Positions 12,487 to 24,763 of a stretch of DNA of 64,000 bases are shown here, one piece after another. The position numbers were made by a program, and so were the translations under genes. The stretch is from Caprella mutica (taxonomy: Eukaryota > Arthropoda > Malacostraca > Amphipoda > Caprellidae). Position 1 is the stretch's first letter. Each line of letters opens with the position of its first letter. The notes below the pieces were generated by a model. It was not told the origin of the DNA, did not search any database, and worked only from the letters and a program-made list of their open reading frames with translations. The DNA lies in assembly GCA_947561585.1 (NCBI GenBank), contig CANNZV010002618.1, positions 1-64,000 on the forward strand, in the 5' to 3' direction.

Positions 12487-12646
12487 TAGGATTTGCATGC
12501 AGCGATCATCGCGTAGCGAATACATTCAAATAGTGCTCAGCGATAATCGCTGGTTGCGAAACAGACACATAGGATTAGCATTGAACTAATGTTTAGCGAT
12601 AATAACTGGGCGATGATCACAAAAATCGCTGCATGCAAAACGTTCC
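12487..12646. mobile_element. MITE, GCATGCAGCGAT family, copy 2
   Basis: The ends are GGATTTGCATGCAGCGATCAT and the complement of GTTTTGCATGCAGCGAT, as in the copy at 9274-9478. The interior again iterates AGCGATAAT/ATCGC words. TCAAGA occurs immediately on both sides (12481-12486 and 12647-12652), which may be the target duplication; copy 1 has TTAA instead. Confidence 0.82.
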
Positions 12647-12922
12647 TCAAGACCCTATGAACATTATACATTCACAACTCCACTACATCATACATAACGA
12701 TCCACACACTCCAAATCGCAAACATTCAACATACACCATCAGACATTAATTACATTTGCCACCTCTGACATAACGTATCTCGCTCCTCGTGCCAACAGTA
12801 CACGAACATAGTTCAGATCACATACCTACACTCATCACATACACATTACACACTTAACCCACACAAACAATGACATCACCTTCACAAGTAATAAAGAAGT
12901 ATAATGGAATGATTTTACTGTA

Positions 12923-14103
12923 CAGGATGTCCCAAAAAAAACGATATCCAAATTCCAAGGGCTGTATTTCATAAACTATAAAACTTACAAAGAATTGGAA
13001 AAACACATTTTGTTTCTCAACATTTGTTCTATCTCTGTACACAATTTTAGATGAATAGATTCTACCGTTTTCTTTAAGCTGTATTTTTAGTGGCCGATAC
13101 CCAAAACCAGTTTGCGCACTTTTGTTTAACTTCGAATTTTAGGATAGTAAAACCATGTTGTTAATAACCTTCAACAGTTTATTAGAATGGTTTAGTAAAA
13201 AAACGTTATTATAACAATAAAAAGCGTTTATTAAATTGTCACTGAAAAAAATATCAAACTATTCCTCCAATTAATCGTTTCAAACAATCGGGTGGATCGT
13301 TACGATGATTCAAGGCGATAATGCCTATTGCCGTATAACTAAATAGTTTTCCCTTACAGCAATAGTTCTTTGCTCAAGAGCACCGTCCTGAACCCACCAG
13401 GTTCGATTAATTCTGTTTCTATGTGTTTCTCGAAGTCTTTGAACGATCCTGTAATATAATGGATCAAGTTATTCAACTCCATTTAAGTTTTTTTTAAATA
13501 AGGACCATTGCCACTAAGTCACATCCGCACAGATAATTTTTCTCGTGAAATTCCTACGTCAAAGTTGAAAGTAGGATATTGGCTCTTCGGTGCATATGTA
13601 CGAACGTTATGATTAATTATTTTGCCATCCAAATGAAAAGCGGTCTCATCGCCAATCACAATATCATTCACAAACCGGACATTTCTTTGCAAATAACATT
13701 GAGCAAAATTCAGAAGTAAAGGAAAATTGGTATCGAGGAGTTTGTTTCGATCGTGCATCTTGTAAGGATGTCACTTCAAGCCCAAAGTTACAATTTTGTT
13801 GAATGACATTTAGTAACATATAACCACTTTTTACAGCAGTGATTTGTAAATTGTCTGTAAGTGCTACTTTAACAATTCGAACAATGAAATAAGTATTTTA
13901 CTGAAAATGCGCAAACAGGTTTTTAGTATTGGTCACTAAAAATACTGCTTAAAGAAAATGGTTAATTTGATTTATCTGAAATTTTCCACAGATATAGAAA
14001 AAATGTTGAGGAACAAAATGTGATTAACCAATTTCTTGTAAAATTATTAGTTTTTGAATTACAGCCATCGAAATTTGGGTATCGTTTTTTTCGGGACATA
14101 CTG
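12923..14103 (-). mobile_element. Tc1/mariner-like element, family M1 copy 1, decayed
   Basis: The terminal inverted repeats begin CAGGATGTCCCAAAAAAAAC on the left, with the complement of CAGTATGTCCCGAAAAAAAC on the right, and continue through GATAYCCAAATT and AGGGCTGTATTTCA. TA flanks both ends. The 1.18-kb body holds a minus-strand transposase relic (13519-13758). Two further copies are at 43130-44225 and 56237-57434. It appears inserted in older retrotransposon-derived sequence. Confidence 0.9.
13519..13758 (-). pseudogene. Mariner-like transposase fragment (DDE region)
   Basis: 79 codons are open. The [11 protein letters not shown] segment followed by NVRTYAP corresponds to the first catalytic Asp region (DEATFHLSG-type) of insect Tc1/mariner transposases. 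Downstream homology resumes in other frames (13300-13500, complement of the region reading [19 protein letters not shown] in the 43.7-kb copy). The gene is therefore frameshifted, and neither an intact start nor an intact catalytic triad remains. Confidence 0.75.
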
Positions 14104-14582
14104 TATATGGGGCATGCCAACTAGAAAATTTTAATCTATGTATGCACCATCCCTTCCATATATGCTGCCATCACTAACATTATCACCACCGCAAATAAAA
14201 ATTTTATACCAACATCAGGCACTATGGCCTCAATACAGATTTTAAAACAAATTTCGCACACCCACACACCATTACACGCATACTACAACTGAACACAGAC
14301 ATAGGAACGGAAGTTAAAACACTACAAACCTTATGACAAACGACATTAAACACTTTTAATTTCCGTTTCAACGCAAACTAACTTTGGAAACTCATAATGG
14401 GAATCAAGTAACTCAACAGCTAAATGCATCGACCAACCAAATATACAACAGAGTGTCACACACTCAGCAACTAGGCTGTCATTACGTCCATTAGATAGTA
14501 AAATGCTGCGTCACCTTCCACTTTCCAAATGCAAATACTGAGGTTATCTGAGCTATAAAGAACAATCACTTCACACACCAAA

Positions 14583-14995
14583 ATGTCATATCTAACAATT
14601 AAACATTTAGGACCACTGACCTTCAGCCACTCATTTCAGATCTCTAGAATACCCAGCCTTAGGAAACAAGCAAAGATATTACCGATTTTGAAGCCTAACC
14701 GAGCCAGTCTCTACAACCTAACTCTATACTATCTAGTACTGGAGAGGTTTGCTTTCAACAACAATTCCTTACAGTACCTAACTATCCCACACAACACGGC
14801 ATCAGATCTTAACTATCCCAATCCACTCTCCATACTCGCCTAACTCGAAGACTTTCATCGAGAACAAACCTGCACGTAGGACAAATATAGTTGCCAATGA
14901 CATAAGTCAAACTTTCGATCGAGCTCCAAGACACCTACTCATAAAAAAACAAGACATAACAACCCGGGTGAAACTACACGGGGAGAGCTACGACT
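14583..14995 (+). pseudogene. Non-LTR retrotransposon reverse transcriptase relic (jockey/CR1-like)
   Basis: The frame from 14583 reads ISRIPSLRKQAKILPILKPN, matching the block of jockey/CR1-type reverse transcriptases that precedes SYRPISLL. It then reads LERFAFNNNSLQYLTIPHN, matching LERLLFNNIxxYL. A frame shift follows; QHGIRS (normally QHGFRS) lies at about 14797. In a third frame, NDISQTFDRAPRHLLIKK (about 14894-14950) is the catalytic block (DxSKAFDxVxHxxLL) with its Asp retained. At least two frameshifts break it. The C-rich plus strand from about 12330 may be more of the same element, but I could not align it. Confidence 0.72.
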
Positions 14996-15237
14996 ATGGC
15001 AAATTTGTCAGGGGCAAATAAAAATCAAGAAGTCATTGAAAATTTCCTAATTCAGTTTCATACCCTGTTTATAGTGCCCATATGAAGCTATCATTAGAAG
15101 TTTGTTTTAATCGAATCAATTCATTATAGAAGATGCAGGAAGAATCAACTTCAGTATGCTAAAAATAATAGTGAATGCACCGGGCTACCTATTAAAGCAA
15201 TATTTGAGCAAATAGGTTATTTTTTATATAAAGAGAA

Positions 15238-15510
15238 GAAGTAACTTTAGTGTCAGTATCGGATGAAATTACAAATCTATACGTTAATATTTTTTTTAAT
15301 CAAATTTTGACATTTACAATTTATTTTTGTAAATTTCATTTCTCAGAAAGTGTAGCGAATAAGCCAGACTACCACTTACACTTTTTTCCACCAAATCGGT
15401 TCAATAGTGAAGGAGTAGTAACGATTCTCCCAAAATCACCAACAACAACAACAATCAGGGGGTGATATCAGGCTGAGCTCCTAGCGAGTCGCTGCAATAA
15501 ATAACATCCA
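15238..15510 (+). repeat. Direct repeat flanking the 19-bp array, left copy
   Basis: About 270 bp, diverged, matching 16570-16830. Shared landmarks are GGAYGAAATTACAAATCYATA, TAACGATTCTCCCAAAATC, CAATCAGGGGGTG and GCTCCTAGCGRGTCG. The identity of the element is unknown; it might be a SINE-like or LTR-like unit. No gene is seen. Confidence 0.8.
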
Positions 15511-15654
15511 TTTATATACACCACATATTTATGATCCGATACGGTAGTTCAATAACATATCTTCATTAAAATAATACAAAAAATCTAATATTTGGCAACT
15601 CAGATTTGGCTGAAAACTTACAACAGTAAATTATCAAATCCGAGCTATAACAAC

Positions 15655-16365
15655 ACTCTTGCACCCAATCCGGAGAAAATAGCTCCCAATCCTAAGAACA
15701 TCACCCAATCCTGAGAACAGCACCCAATCCTAAGAACAGCACCCAATCCTGAGAACAGCACCCAATCCTGAGAACAGCACCCAATCCTAAGAACATCACC
15801 CAATCCTGAGAACAGCACCCAATCCTAAGAACAGCACCCAATCCTGAGAACAGCACCCAATCCTTAGAACAGCACCCAATCCTGAGAACAGCACCCAATC
15901 CTGAGAACAGCACCCAATCCTGAGAACAGCACCCAATCCTGAGAACAGCACCCAATCCTGAGAACAGCACCCAATCCTAAGAACAGCACCCAATCCTTAG
16001 AACAGCACCCAATCCTTAGAACAGCACCCAATCCTGAGAACAGCACCCAATCCTGAGAACAGCACCCAATCCTGAGAACAGCACCCAATCCTGAGAACAG
16101 CACCCAATCCGGAGAAAATATCTCCCAATCCTAAGAACTGCACCCAATCCGGAGAAAATATCTCCCAATCCTAAGAACTGCACCCAATCCCAAGAACAGC
16201 ACCCAATCATGAGAAAATTGCACCCAAGGATGAGAAAATTGCACCCAATCCAGATAAAATTGCACCCAATCCAGAGAAAATTGCACCCATTCCAGAGAAA
16301 ATTGCACTCAATCCAGATAAAATTGCACCCAATCCAGAGAAAATTGCACACAATCCTTACACTTG
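15655..16365. repeat. 19-bp minisatellite with 20-21-bp flanking variants, about 36 units
   Basis: The core unit CCTGAGAACAGCACCCAAT (19 bp) is tandem at about 15695-16110, with TAAG and TTAG variants. Towards the right edge it passes into longer units (CCGGAGAAAATATCTCCCAAT, then CCAGAGAAAATTGCACCCAA). The graded change towards the edges is what unequal exchange with a homogenised core produces. Minus-strand frames across it are artefacts. Confidence 0.97.
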
Positions 16366-16569
16366 TTCCGAATCTTTAATCTCTGTTCCCAATCACGAAA
16401 AATCACTAGCTTATTTATCCAGGAAGAAAAATGAACAAATTCATAAAAAATTAAATTTTTTTGACCATTAATATTTAATTTTTCAAAATTTTATTCACTA
16501 AAAATTGTAGTAAATAATGTTCAATTAAAGCTTGTTTCAAACAAATACGTATATTTATCATTGAAGAAA

Positions 16570-16830
16570 AATAAGCAATTTTAGTGACAAAATCGGACGA
16601 AATTACAAATCCATATGAAAATATTTTATCAAACTTTAACATTAAAAATTATTATTTTGAAATTTTGTTTCCTAGAAATTGAAACGAATAAGTCAGGCTA
16701 CCATTTGAAGTTTGTTTCAATCAAGTCTGTTGACTATTGAAGTATGTAGTATTAACGATTCTCCCAAAATCCCATCACCAACAATCAGGGGGTGTTCTTA
16801 GGCTGCGCTCCTAGCGGGTCGAAGCAATAA
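16570..16830 (+). repeat. Direct repeat flanking the 19-bp array, right copy
   Basis: Matches 15238-15510 in the same orientation, including CAATCAGGGGGTG and CTCCTAGCGGGTCG. Together the two copies bracket the minisatellite at a spacing of about 1.33 kb. Confidence 0.8.
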
Positions 16831-16850
16831 AAAACACAGACAATGTATAT

Positions 16851-18327
16851 TCGTTTGAGAAATAATTAGTAACTTATATCTATGGCAGTCATGATTAAAC
16901 TCTTTAAAAAGGCAAGTGATCAAGAAAAGACATCACAGACAGGGAACTGCAGGGCTTTGTACTGACCCATACTCTATTTAACCTGTACCTGCACGACAGC
17001 GCACGTCCTCCTAACGGAAAAAACATTTTTCGGTACACACTCGTGCGCAGATCATGTAGCTGTCATCTCGTACCATTATAAACCCTAGAATAATACAAAC
17101 AAACATCTACTCAGTTTTCAAGGGTTCGCGCGAACCAGTTCCTATAAAATAAGAGTTCACAGAACTGGTTCCTGGATTACCTTTTTGGAGTGAAACGTAC
17201 ATAATCTTCTGGATAAAAAACATATAATTTTTCAAGTCGTTCAATGAACACAAGTATTGCGGTCTTATGTTCTCATAGTGCGTATTGAACGCGCTCCCAA
17301 ACTTTTCAAAATATTTTACATGGCGCTCCCCTAGAGCATATTTTTTTCCAATCGGGGTCCCCAGATGGGATAAATATATGGTAGGTATAATAAATACCCT
17401 TCACGCATAATGAAAATATTAACAGTGATACAAGTATACTTAAAGAGGATCGTCCTCCTTACAAAACTTTAATCTTATTAGTTATTATGCATAAAATTTA
17501 TTTTTAATTTGATACACTTATGAAACAACGAACGAAGAATCTGTTTTGTTCATAGAAAAAAAGTAAAATTTCTTCATAAAAAACGATATATGGAAGAAAA
17601 CATGATTATAAGTAGGTTGAGGGCAAGGGGTGAAAGAAATGTACCTTCTCAGTCAATTTTTAATATACAGAGATGATAGTTATCATTCGATGGGGAAAGA
17701 ATTGTGCAACAAAATAGGTAGGTACAGTTAATTTCAAAATTCCTCTTGTGGAATTGAAAAAAAAACAATCCAAAAAACTCATTTTAATCACTGATAAGTA
17801 CCATTTTTTTTTTTTTGAGAGTCAATCTGTATCTCCTTCATCAATTAGTGGCTATCTCGTTGAATGCATAAAGACTTGGACAACAGCATGTAGTCTAATT
17901 TGTTTAAAAATTCGTCTTATATCAAAAGTTATGACGTCACAAGTACGAAATATTGATATTTTTTTTTGGACAAAAATCTTTTTATTCCAATTTTGAAACA
18001 GAAATTTTGGAAAAAATAGATTCTACAGTGTTTCCCATGTCTTTGTAATATAATATCGTTCATCACTGTTGGTGAAAAATAATAACATTTTTGACAATAA
18101 TATCCTCACTGTTCGGCAAAAATTGACGGGGGAGATGGCGGTGTACCCAAAAAGGTTATGTTTCTTCCCTCTAAAATTTTAAATATTTAATAAATAATCC
18201 AGGAGGTTCGAGATATTATGTTTACCGAATAAGTTTCTAACGATACAGTTCTGCAAGCATAATGCTTTTTTAAGAATAACTTCTATAATTGGTCGGCAAG
18301 AAGGAGTAAACATGGGCAAATTTTAAC
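16851..18327. other. Intergenic, no gene seen
   Basis: The only local structure noticed is a short inverted repeat near 17129-17166 (GAACCAGTTC and GAACTGGTTC). No convincing coding region. Confidence 0.5.
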
Positions 18328-18760
18328 ATCCGCTAGTTTGTAGTAATGCACACTTCATGATTGTTTAAGGACCTGGCGGGAGGGTTGGGAAGAGGGATAA
18401 ACTAGACAAACTATGAACATAAATTTAAAAATAGCTTTAGAAAACATAGATAGGGTCCAGGGAGTTAAAATTTGTATAGGCACTGATCCTCAAGAAAGTG
18501 ATACTGCCACCATCTCTCATCCTACCAATCACTCTGACATTAAAATAATGCAGAAGAAACTGGTACCAGATAGATTGAACACCTTAGTCTAGTTGCCAGA
18601 CGTATCGTGAAGAGAACATTTAAGTAGACAAGACGTTTCGTTGAGAATTTCCCTAAAGAGGATAAAACACACTCTAAAAATGTGTATATTACATACTCCA
18701 ACCCCCCTGCCAGGTCATTAAAGAATCATGAAGTGTGCAGTACAACAAACTAGCGGATAC
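18328..18760. mobile_element. MITE with 60-bp terminal inverted repeats (CCGCTAGTTTGT family)
   Basis: The left arm (18328-18389) reads ATCCGCTAGTTTGTAGT, then GCACACTTCATGATTG, then GACCTGGCGGGAGGGTTGG. The right arm is its complement (18699-18760). The interior has no coding content. Solo ends of the same family occur at 58466-58560, 59305-59400 and 60218-60250. Two of these lie inside foldback-like elements. Confidence 0.88.
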
Positions 18761-19222
18761 AACAAACTACATAACAGCTGTTTATATTGAGATGTTAATA
18801 ATCCTTTTACGAAAATATGTCAATGAAATGTCTGCACACTAATTAGATGCAACTAGAAGCTATTTGTACTCGAAGATGATACTGTAACCATTTCATGGGT
18901 TCAAGTGGTAGGGTGAGTAACTAATTCTCGTTACGGGTAAAAATAAGAATAAAATTGTAAAATTATATAGTGTTATAGGACATTGAAAATGTGTAACTGT
19001 CTGATAATTTATAACTTACCCCCATCAGTGGCCTTTGAACTCAAAAATCTTACCTTCAAATGACTTAGAAATTAGCAGCTACAATTAACAAAAAGGGTAG
19101 CCACAGGTTGCAGTTGAAGAATGAAGTAAACATACTAGTCAATCACAAACTAATAAACCAACTAGCTACTTAAATATGATAAATAATAAAAGCAGGCAAT
19201 TAAAGAATTTTCATTTTTATTT

Positions 19223-19680
19223 TAGTAGGGGTTTAACGTCTGCTTCGGAACCAAAGGCCATATCGCTGACGTCAAAAGGAAATTTTTTACAAGGGACTGG
19301 AAGAAGCAGTCAGAGAGGAAAGTGGCTCCATGAACAAAGTCACTTACCACCGTCGGTGACAATGCTCATGGATGCAGAAAAGCTACTCCGTGAATGCAGT
19401 CACTTACCAAGGAATGTGACGAAACGGGACACAAACACCGGTGGCTGCACTCACGGATAGAAGAGGAAAATGAAGAGGTGATAGTAAATGAAGCCTACGA
19501 GTCTACCTAACACAAAATCCAAGACCTCGTAGTTGAAGAGCATAACCCTAGCGCTATCCTCTAAAACTGCAAGTAGCGTTAAAAAAATGATAAACATGGT
19601 AAAAATGAAAAAGACAATCCATAATCCAAATTACAACAGTTTGGGGCCCAAGGGACGCCACCCCCCTTCTCTTCCATTCA
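19223..19680 (+). mobile_element. Interspersed repeat family S, longest copy
   Basis: Begins AGGGGTTTAACGTCTGCTTC and runs through GGCTCCATGAACAAAGTCAC, GCACTCACGGATAGAAGAGG and GAAGAGCATAACCCTAGCG to about CCAAGGGACGCCACCCCC. Further copies are at 20735-20812 and 39513-39647 (partial, plus), and 49605-49925 and 49926-50262 (minus). No transposase, terminal inverted repeats or poly-A tail is recognised. The class is unknown (SINE-like or MITE-like). Confidence 0.8.
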
Positions 19681-20487
19681 CCACAGACAGCTTCAGGATA
19701 GAGCCCCTGGGGGCGCAATTATAGAAGCTGTGTATGCAAATTTGTTTATAATTAACCTACGAAGAACCCCTGTGTCAACTGAAACTTTCAACACTCCTTT
19801 GTAAAATGAAATGCCTTTAAATAACACAACTTTATTCAGCACAATAAATAATAACAGTTCTTACAAACAACCTACTCCCATCTAGAAAAAACAAACTCAA
19901 TAATTTATGCAAGCAGAACTATAAAAACTATTGCCACTATTCAATAAAACTATTATTCTAATAATTAACACTTAATGCCATTTTTCTTATCACCCAAAAA
20001 GTGCTGACTAAAATTAATTCACTAACAGATCACCAAATATATATTGAGAAGTATATTAGTCTACCAAAGAAAACTACAAACATTTTCGTGAGAAAATAAA
20101 GATATTTTTAAGCAATTTCATGCTCGTACCCTTAAAAGAAGAAAACTACAGGAATATTCCTAGAATATCTATGCTTTAGAACATTCAGGGAATATTCAAG
20201 TCAGAGTATCAGCTGCCTACGGCCAATTTGGTTTACGGTTCTAGCATACGTCCAAACTGGAGCGTGTAATAGCAAATCCGTAGGACTGATTAGCCGTAGG
20301 AAGCCAGTATTAGTAATAGGAGCTTTATAGAAAAATTGTCAAGTGTTTAAATGAGATGAATTTAAAAAAAATCAAAACTAAATGCCTATTGTAACCTAAA
20401 TGGAATGACACTTCAATTCTCCCAATGTTCCTCATTTTAGCTCTTAACATTTTATAGCAAATCATAATGAGAAAACATAAAGATCAC

Positions 20488-23400
20488 CTAGTTATTCTTC
20501 TTCTTCTTGCTTTTCTTAGCCCAGGAAGAAGGGGGAGGAGAATTAAGAGCATATAAAATACCAATAACTAAAATGAATCCACAAACACTGCCCAAAAACT
20601 GCCATGGATTTTCTCTCAACCAGTCAGCTATTGCTTGTGTGACGTCATCACTGTAAGAGAAATTCGTTTATTCTTAGTTATGTAAAAAGTTAAAAATAAA
20701 CGAGATTTAAGAGACACAAGAATTAGTGACTGTACTCACAGATGAAAGAGGAAAATAGAGAGGAGATAGATAATAAAGAGGTAAAAGTTAATGAAGCCTA
20801 TAAAATTCTGAAGCAAAAACAGCTGTAAGTTCTAGAATATATTACACAACTTCAATTTTCGTATATTAACTATTGTTAAAAAAGAGAAAAGTTCATTATA
20901 AATAGGTAGGGACTTACAAAGGAGTTTTTGGTAGGGGAATTTCTTCTCGCTGAGTGTTCCTGAATCCATCCTCAGCAAAGGCTGTGAGGCTGGAGTGAGT
21001 CATGGAGGGGAGGGAGTAGCGGTACAGATTACCTAGGCGGAACCTGAACACAAAACAGCAATAAATTATTCAAATAATCAATTTCATAGTCACTTTAGTC
21101 AGTATAGAAACCTATGAAATCAACACACCAGGATGATGATTAGTGAATTTCTCAGTAAATTTACCAATGTACAAATATACAATTTTGATGAAAAGAACTA
21201 GTTTCAAAACAAGTCCTTTTGTAAATACAAATACCAGCTACCCAGAAATCGAATCAGATGCTTACATTGACAACATACTACTGCTATCAACTAGAATTGA
21301 CGAGTGAAGAAATACAGGAAGGTGTAGGAGTGGAACGGAGAATCTTGACCGTCCTTATGCAATAACAAAACATTTGCTATTATAGTTACATTTAAATTGG
21401 AACTACCACCCTTTAAAGCTAATGGGGGCAGTAAATTTGCTCTTGCAGTCAAAGTTGAATTGGATTCCCATGAAGCTAACAAGTCTCTAAAACCAATCGA
21501 TAGCTACCTATAACTATTTAGGCGAGCAGTTGGGAAAACTTAGGGTCTAGCCCTATTAGGACAGGACTAGGGGATCAAAACTGGATGGACACCTAACCGA
21601 CTTTCAAATGATCATCATTACACTCATTTTCTTATTTTTTATTGTTCTTGAAAGAATGGGGAGACTGAGGACATTAACGATTGTTTACTAGATTGGTTCA
21701 ATGGGTAGTCAATGGGCCTGAGTGCTCAACCTCCTTGACAACGATGAGCAGAGTACCCCCAACTAACAATAATAAAAGTAAACACACTGCAAAGTCTATT
21801 ATTCAAAAAAGTTACATAATGAAATAGTTAATCCCCTGAATGTAAATTTTCAACTCATTTTCCTCCCCCTGTTGAATATTGATTAAATGGGAGATATTTA
21901 TTGAAGAGCAGAAATAATATTTCAATAATTTTCTGTGAAATAATAGCCAAATAATAATAATTAAATTCATAAAAATATTTAAAAATTGAAAGAATGTAGT
22001 TATCTACTTCATTATCATAAACATGCATTTAAAAAGGAGAAAAAATCACTACAAAAGATATTATTCTGATAGGTAAGTATGTTTCAATGAACAAGTTCTA
22101 TTTCAATATGATATAAACTCACAATATGACGTGAGGAAAAGACGTAACTCCAAATCTGCGAGTAGTTACAGCAGACTCGCTCTCCCTGTGCATGAGCGCA
22201 ACATTCTTTCTGTTTTTGAGGGCAGCAGCTGTTGTCTCAATGTGCCCTATCAGCTGATCACATTTTTCACAGTCATCCTTGATGAAGAAAACAAGCCAGT
22301 CACCTGTTGTGGCACCTGAGCTTGCTTGAGTCTCATGCTGAAAATGGAGATTGTGAAACCTGAAGTGTTTGGCTCATACAAAAACTGACTAAGCTAGCTA
22401 CATGTTTTAGGAGTTTATTCAATGAATTTGGTGTCTGATACCTTTATTCAATGAGCAAAATTATTTTCTGCAATAAATAAATAATTTCATAAGTTGTAAC
22501 GTCCAGAACAAGCGAAAAAGTAAAAATAATTATAAAATCACAGCTCTGAAATATGTCGTGAAGTAATTATTAGTCTTGATATCTTTCTCACAGACACAGA
22601 CTAATAAAAGAATTAAGGATGTGCTATATGATAGTCAGGTAAAAACATAGAATTCTTGTGGGTAGTTGAGGCCTATGAGAAATAGTAGGACCACCCAAGT
22701 AATGGACAGGGTTTTTGCACATTCGTGAGTTATGGTTAAGATGCTTAGAAGTATAGACTATAAGATCAGAAATATAAGACAGTGTTCAGTCATCAGTAGT
22801 CTAAGGGGAGTAACTCAAAAGAGTGAAAACTTAAAAACAACCCCATCTGGGTTGGTCTGCTCTCATCTGTAACCTTTTAAATAAGACTCTACCACTTGTG
22901 TAATTATAGATGGTTTTATTCAGATATAAAGAAATACAACAACCCAATTTCAAGATTGATCATCTTCATTTACCTCCAAACTGATACATAAGTAATAAAC
23001 AAAAATTAAACTACCCATGTCAAATTCTGTAATAGCTAACATCCTGTTTCAATTAGATATATAGCTACTAGCTACCCTGTACTAAAAGTGGTACTAGTGT
23101 TCTTTCTTTGTCCTATTTGGACTAATAACTGTCCATCTTGATTCTGGAGTTATCTTACATTTTAATAAATGTTATGTTTCATACAGGAAAAAATGCAGCT
23201 ACATAAATTCACTAAATTGATAAAGCAATTTTTTCCAAATTCATAATTCCCTTTTCCCCAACACTTACCTCAAAAGTGTCATCAGAGAGGTTCCTAACAT
23301 TGGAGTCCTTGTAAGCGATAAAGTACCTCAGAACTTCATCCTCATCTTCTAGAGAGCCACTGTAGAAGAGAGGCTTTTCATTTCTCACAAACACAATGGA

Positions 23401-23899
23401 GTCTGTGGAGGGATCTCCACCCAACTCCTGCAGCAGGGTGGGAGCATTGGAGCGAATCACCCATGCACCCAAAGCCTCAGCAATTTCTTCTCTTATGTTG
23501 AGCAGAGACTCTTCCTTGGTTCTGCAATCATCAACGCATTCAGCACCTAGAAAAATGAATGAATAGTGAGCATGGAATATTATTAGCAATCAAGGTGATA
23601 AATAAGAATATAATCATCTATAGTGTCTTAACAGTTATGACATCCTACAAGAAGAGTTTACATAGTTAATGGTGTAAAAGAGCATCAATATTTTACAGTG
23701 GTCAGAAAGACTTTATAAGCCATCTATGAGCCAAATCCTTACTTTTCATGAACAGAACCAGAACATAATTCTCTTCCTGTATTAGCTGCCTCACTTCTTC
23801 AGGTGAACTTTCTTCTAGATCCAGAGAAGCAACTCCACTTTCTGTAAATCCCAAAGCACATAGCACAGCTAGAGATGAAATTAGTAATTTTAAGAGCAT
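20488..23899 (-). CDS. ER membrane thioredoxin-like protein, 5 exons, 312 aa
   Basis: Exons, 5' to 3': 23743-23899, 23269-23546, 22123-22337, 20918-21043, 20488-20650. All introns are GT-AG and phases join without a shift. The start is the ATG at 23899 opening a hydrophobic signal peptide (MLLKLLISSLAVLCALG). Residues about 25-145 form a first thioredoxin-like fold with VLVLFMKS before a C56-VDD-C60 pair in place of WCGxC. Residues 146-258 form a second with TTGDWLVFFIKDDCEKC (C168, C171), and SFPHV with the cis-Pro at 213. A transmembrane helix spans about 275-294. The short basic tail ends KKNN, which fits the KKXX ER retrieval rule. It is probably a type I ER membrane thiol-disulfide or redox-chaperone protein of the TMX kind. 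Family membership is inferred and no exact orthologue is named. A minus-strand AATAAA at 19831-19836 is a candidate polyadenylation signal. Confidence 0.88.
20735..20812 (+). repeat. Family S fragment in the last intron of the thioredoxin-like gene
   Basis: ACTGTACTCACAGATGAAAG, GAGGAAAAT and TAATGAAGCCTA match the 3' third of family S at 19440-19500. It lies between the final two coding exons. Confidence 0.7.
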
Positions 23900-24265
23900 T
23901 ATGTAAAATAACTAATGCTTTATCTTTAAAAAAAAGTTAAACAGGTTAATGTAGCTATAAGTATAAATAAATTTATTCAATAAAATAAATACAATAAAAT
24001 TGCCTTAACTTTATGAAAAATAAATAGATGTTTCTCTTGTCAAAATATTTAACACTAGCTCGATCAGTGGAAATTTGAAGGAATTGGGAAATCAACAAAT
24101 AGGTTTTGGCCTTGGTTTAATCAATAAATAGTTAATTCTTAGTCCATTTCCCCATTTTGCTGCAGATAGACCGAATGATACTGCTTTATTATCATAGTAT
24201 ATAATATACTATAGAGTACAACTTAGCATCAATGCGGGTAATTCCCACGCACCTTGAATGTGTAA
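23900..24265. other. Upstream region of the thioredoxin-like gene
   Basis: It should hold the 5' UTR and promoter of the minus-strand gene ending at 23899. I see no TATA, CCAAT or other clear motif cluster. Confidence 0.4.
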
Positions 24266-24419
24266 GCATTACCCCACACCCCGCTTATCTCCAAAACTAT
24301 TTGGATATTTAAATTTCTGTTTATGACATTGGAAAGAGCAGGTCTTGCTCTTCCCATGATGTTCACAGAAATTCAAATTTCCAAATTGTTTTGGAGATAA
24401 TGGGGATGCGGGGTAATGC
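24266..24419. mobile_element. 154-bp near-perfect hairpin element
   Basis: The ends are GCATTACCCCACACCCCGC and its complement with few changes. Arms of about 55 bp include TTATCTCCAAAAC and AAATTTCTGT, and the centre is itself palindromic (GAGCAGGTCTTGCTC). No coding content. It abuts a solo end of another element (24428-24685). Confidence 0.9.
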
Positions 24420-24427
24420 CGGCACAT

Positions 24428-24685
24428 TCTCTTACAAAAATACAACAAACTGACAGATAACTTAACTTTCCTACAATGATGGGAAGCTACCTACCTGTTA
24501 ATATGTGTGGTCGTGGTGAAATGATTAGAAGGGGTTACTAATCAAATAGAATGGTTTGTTCTTTAACAATTTAATTTGCATGACTCTAATGCTTAATATA
24601 TTATATCGAACTTTATACTAAATGTGTCTGCTATTCCGATTACTAGAGGTATGCCGATTACTGGCATAATCATGGAATCGCCCTA
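24428..24685. mobile_element. Solo end of the GTAATCGG element, inverted
   Basis: The reverse complement aligns over about 250 bp with 27568-27795, the left end of the full element at 27559-29638. Shared words are GCCAGTAATCGGCATACCTC, AATCGGAATAGCAGACACAT, TTCTAATCATTT and TTTTTGTAAGAGAA. By eye the identity is near 80 percent. Only the end is present. Confidence 0.85.
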
Positions 24686-24763
24686 CTATTTTACTAGGCC
24701 GCCAGTCTAGTAAACTGGCATTGCCAGTATGAAAAGTTACAAGTATGACAAGATACAATCATC

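Noticed and set aside
13400..13440. GGTTCGATTAAT as a tRNA B box
   Set aside because: The segment is the complement of mariner transposase coding sequence, with no A box or cloverleaf.
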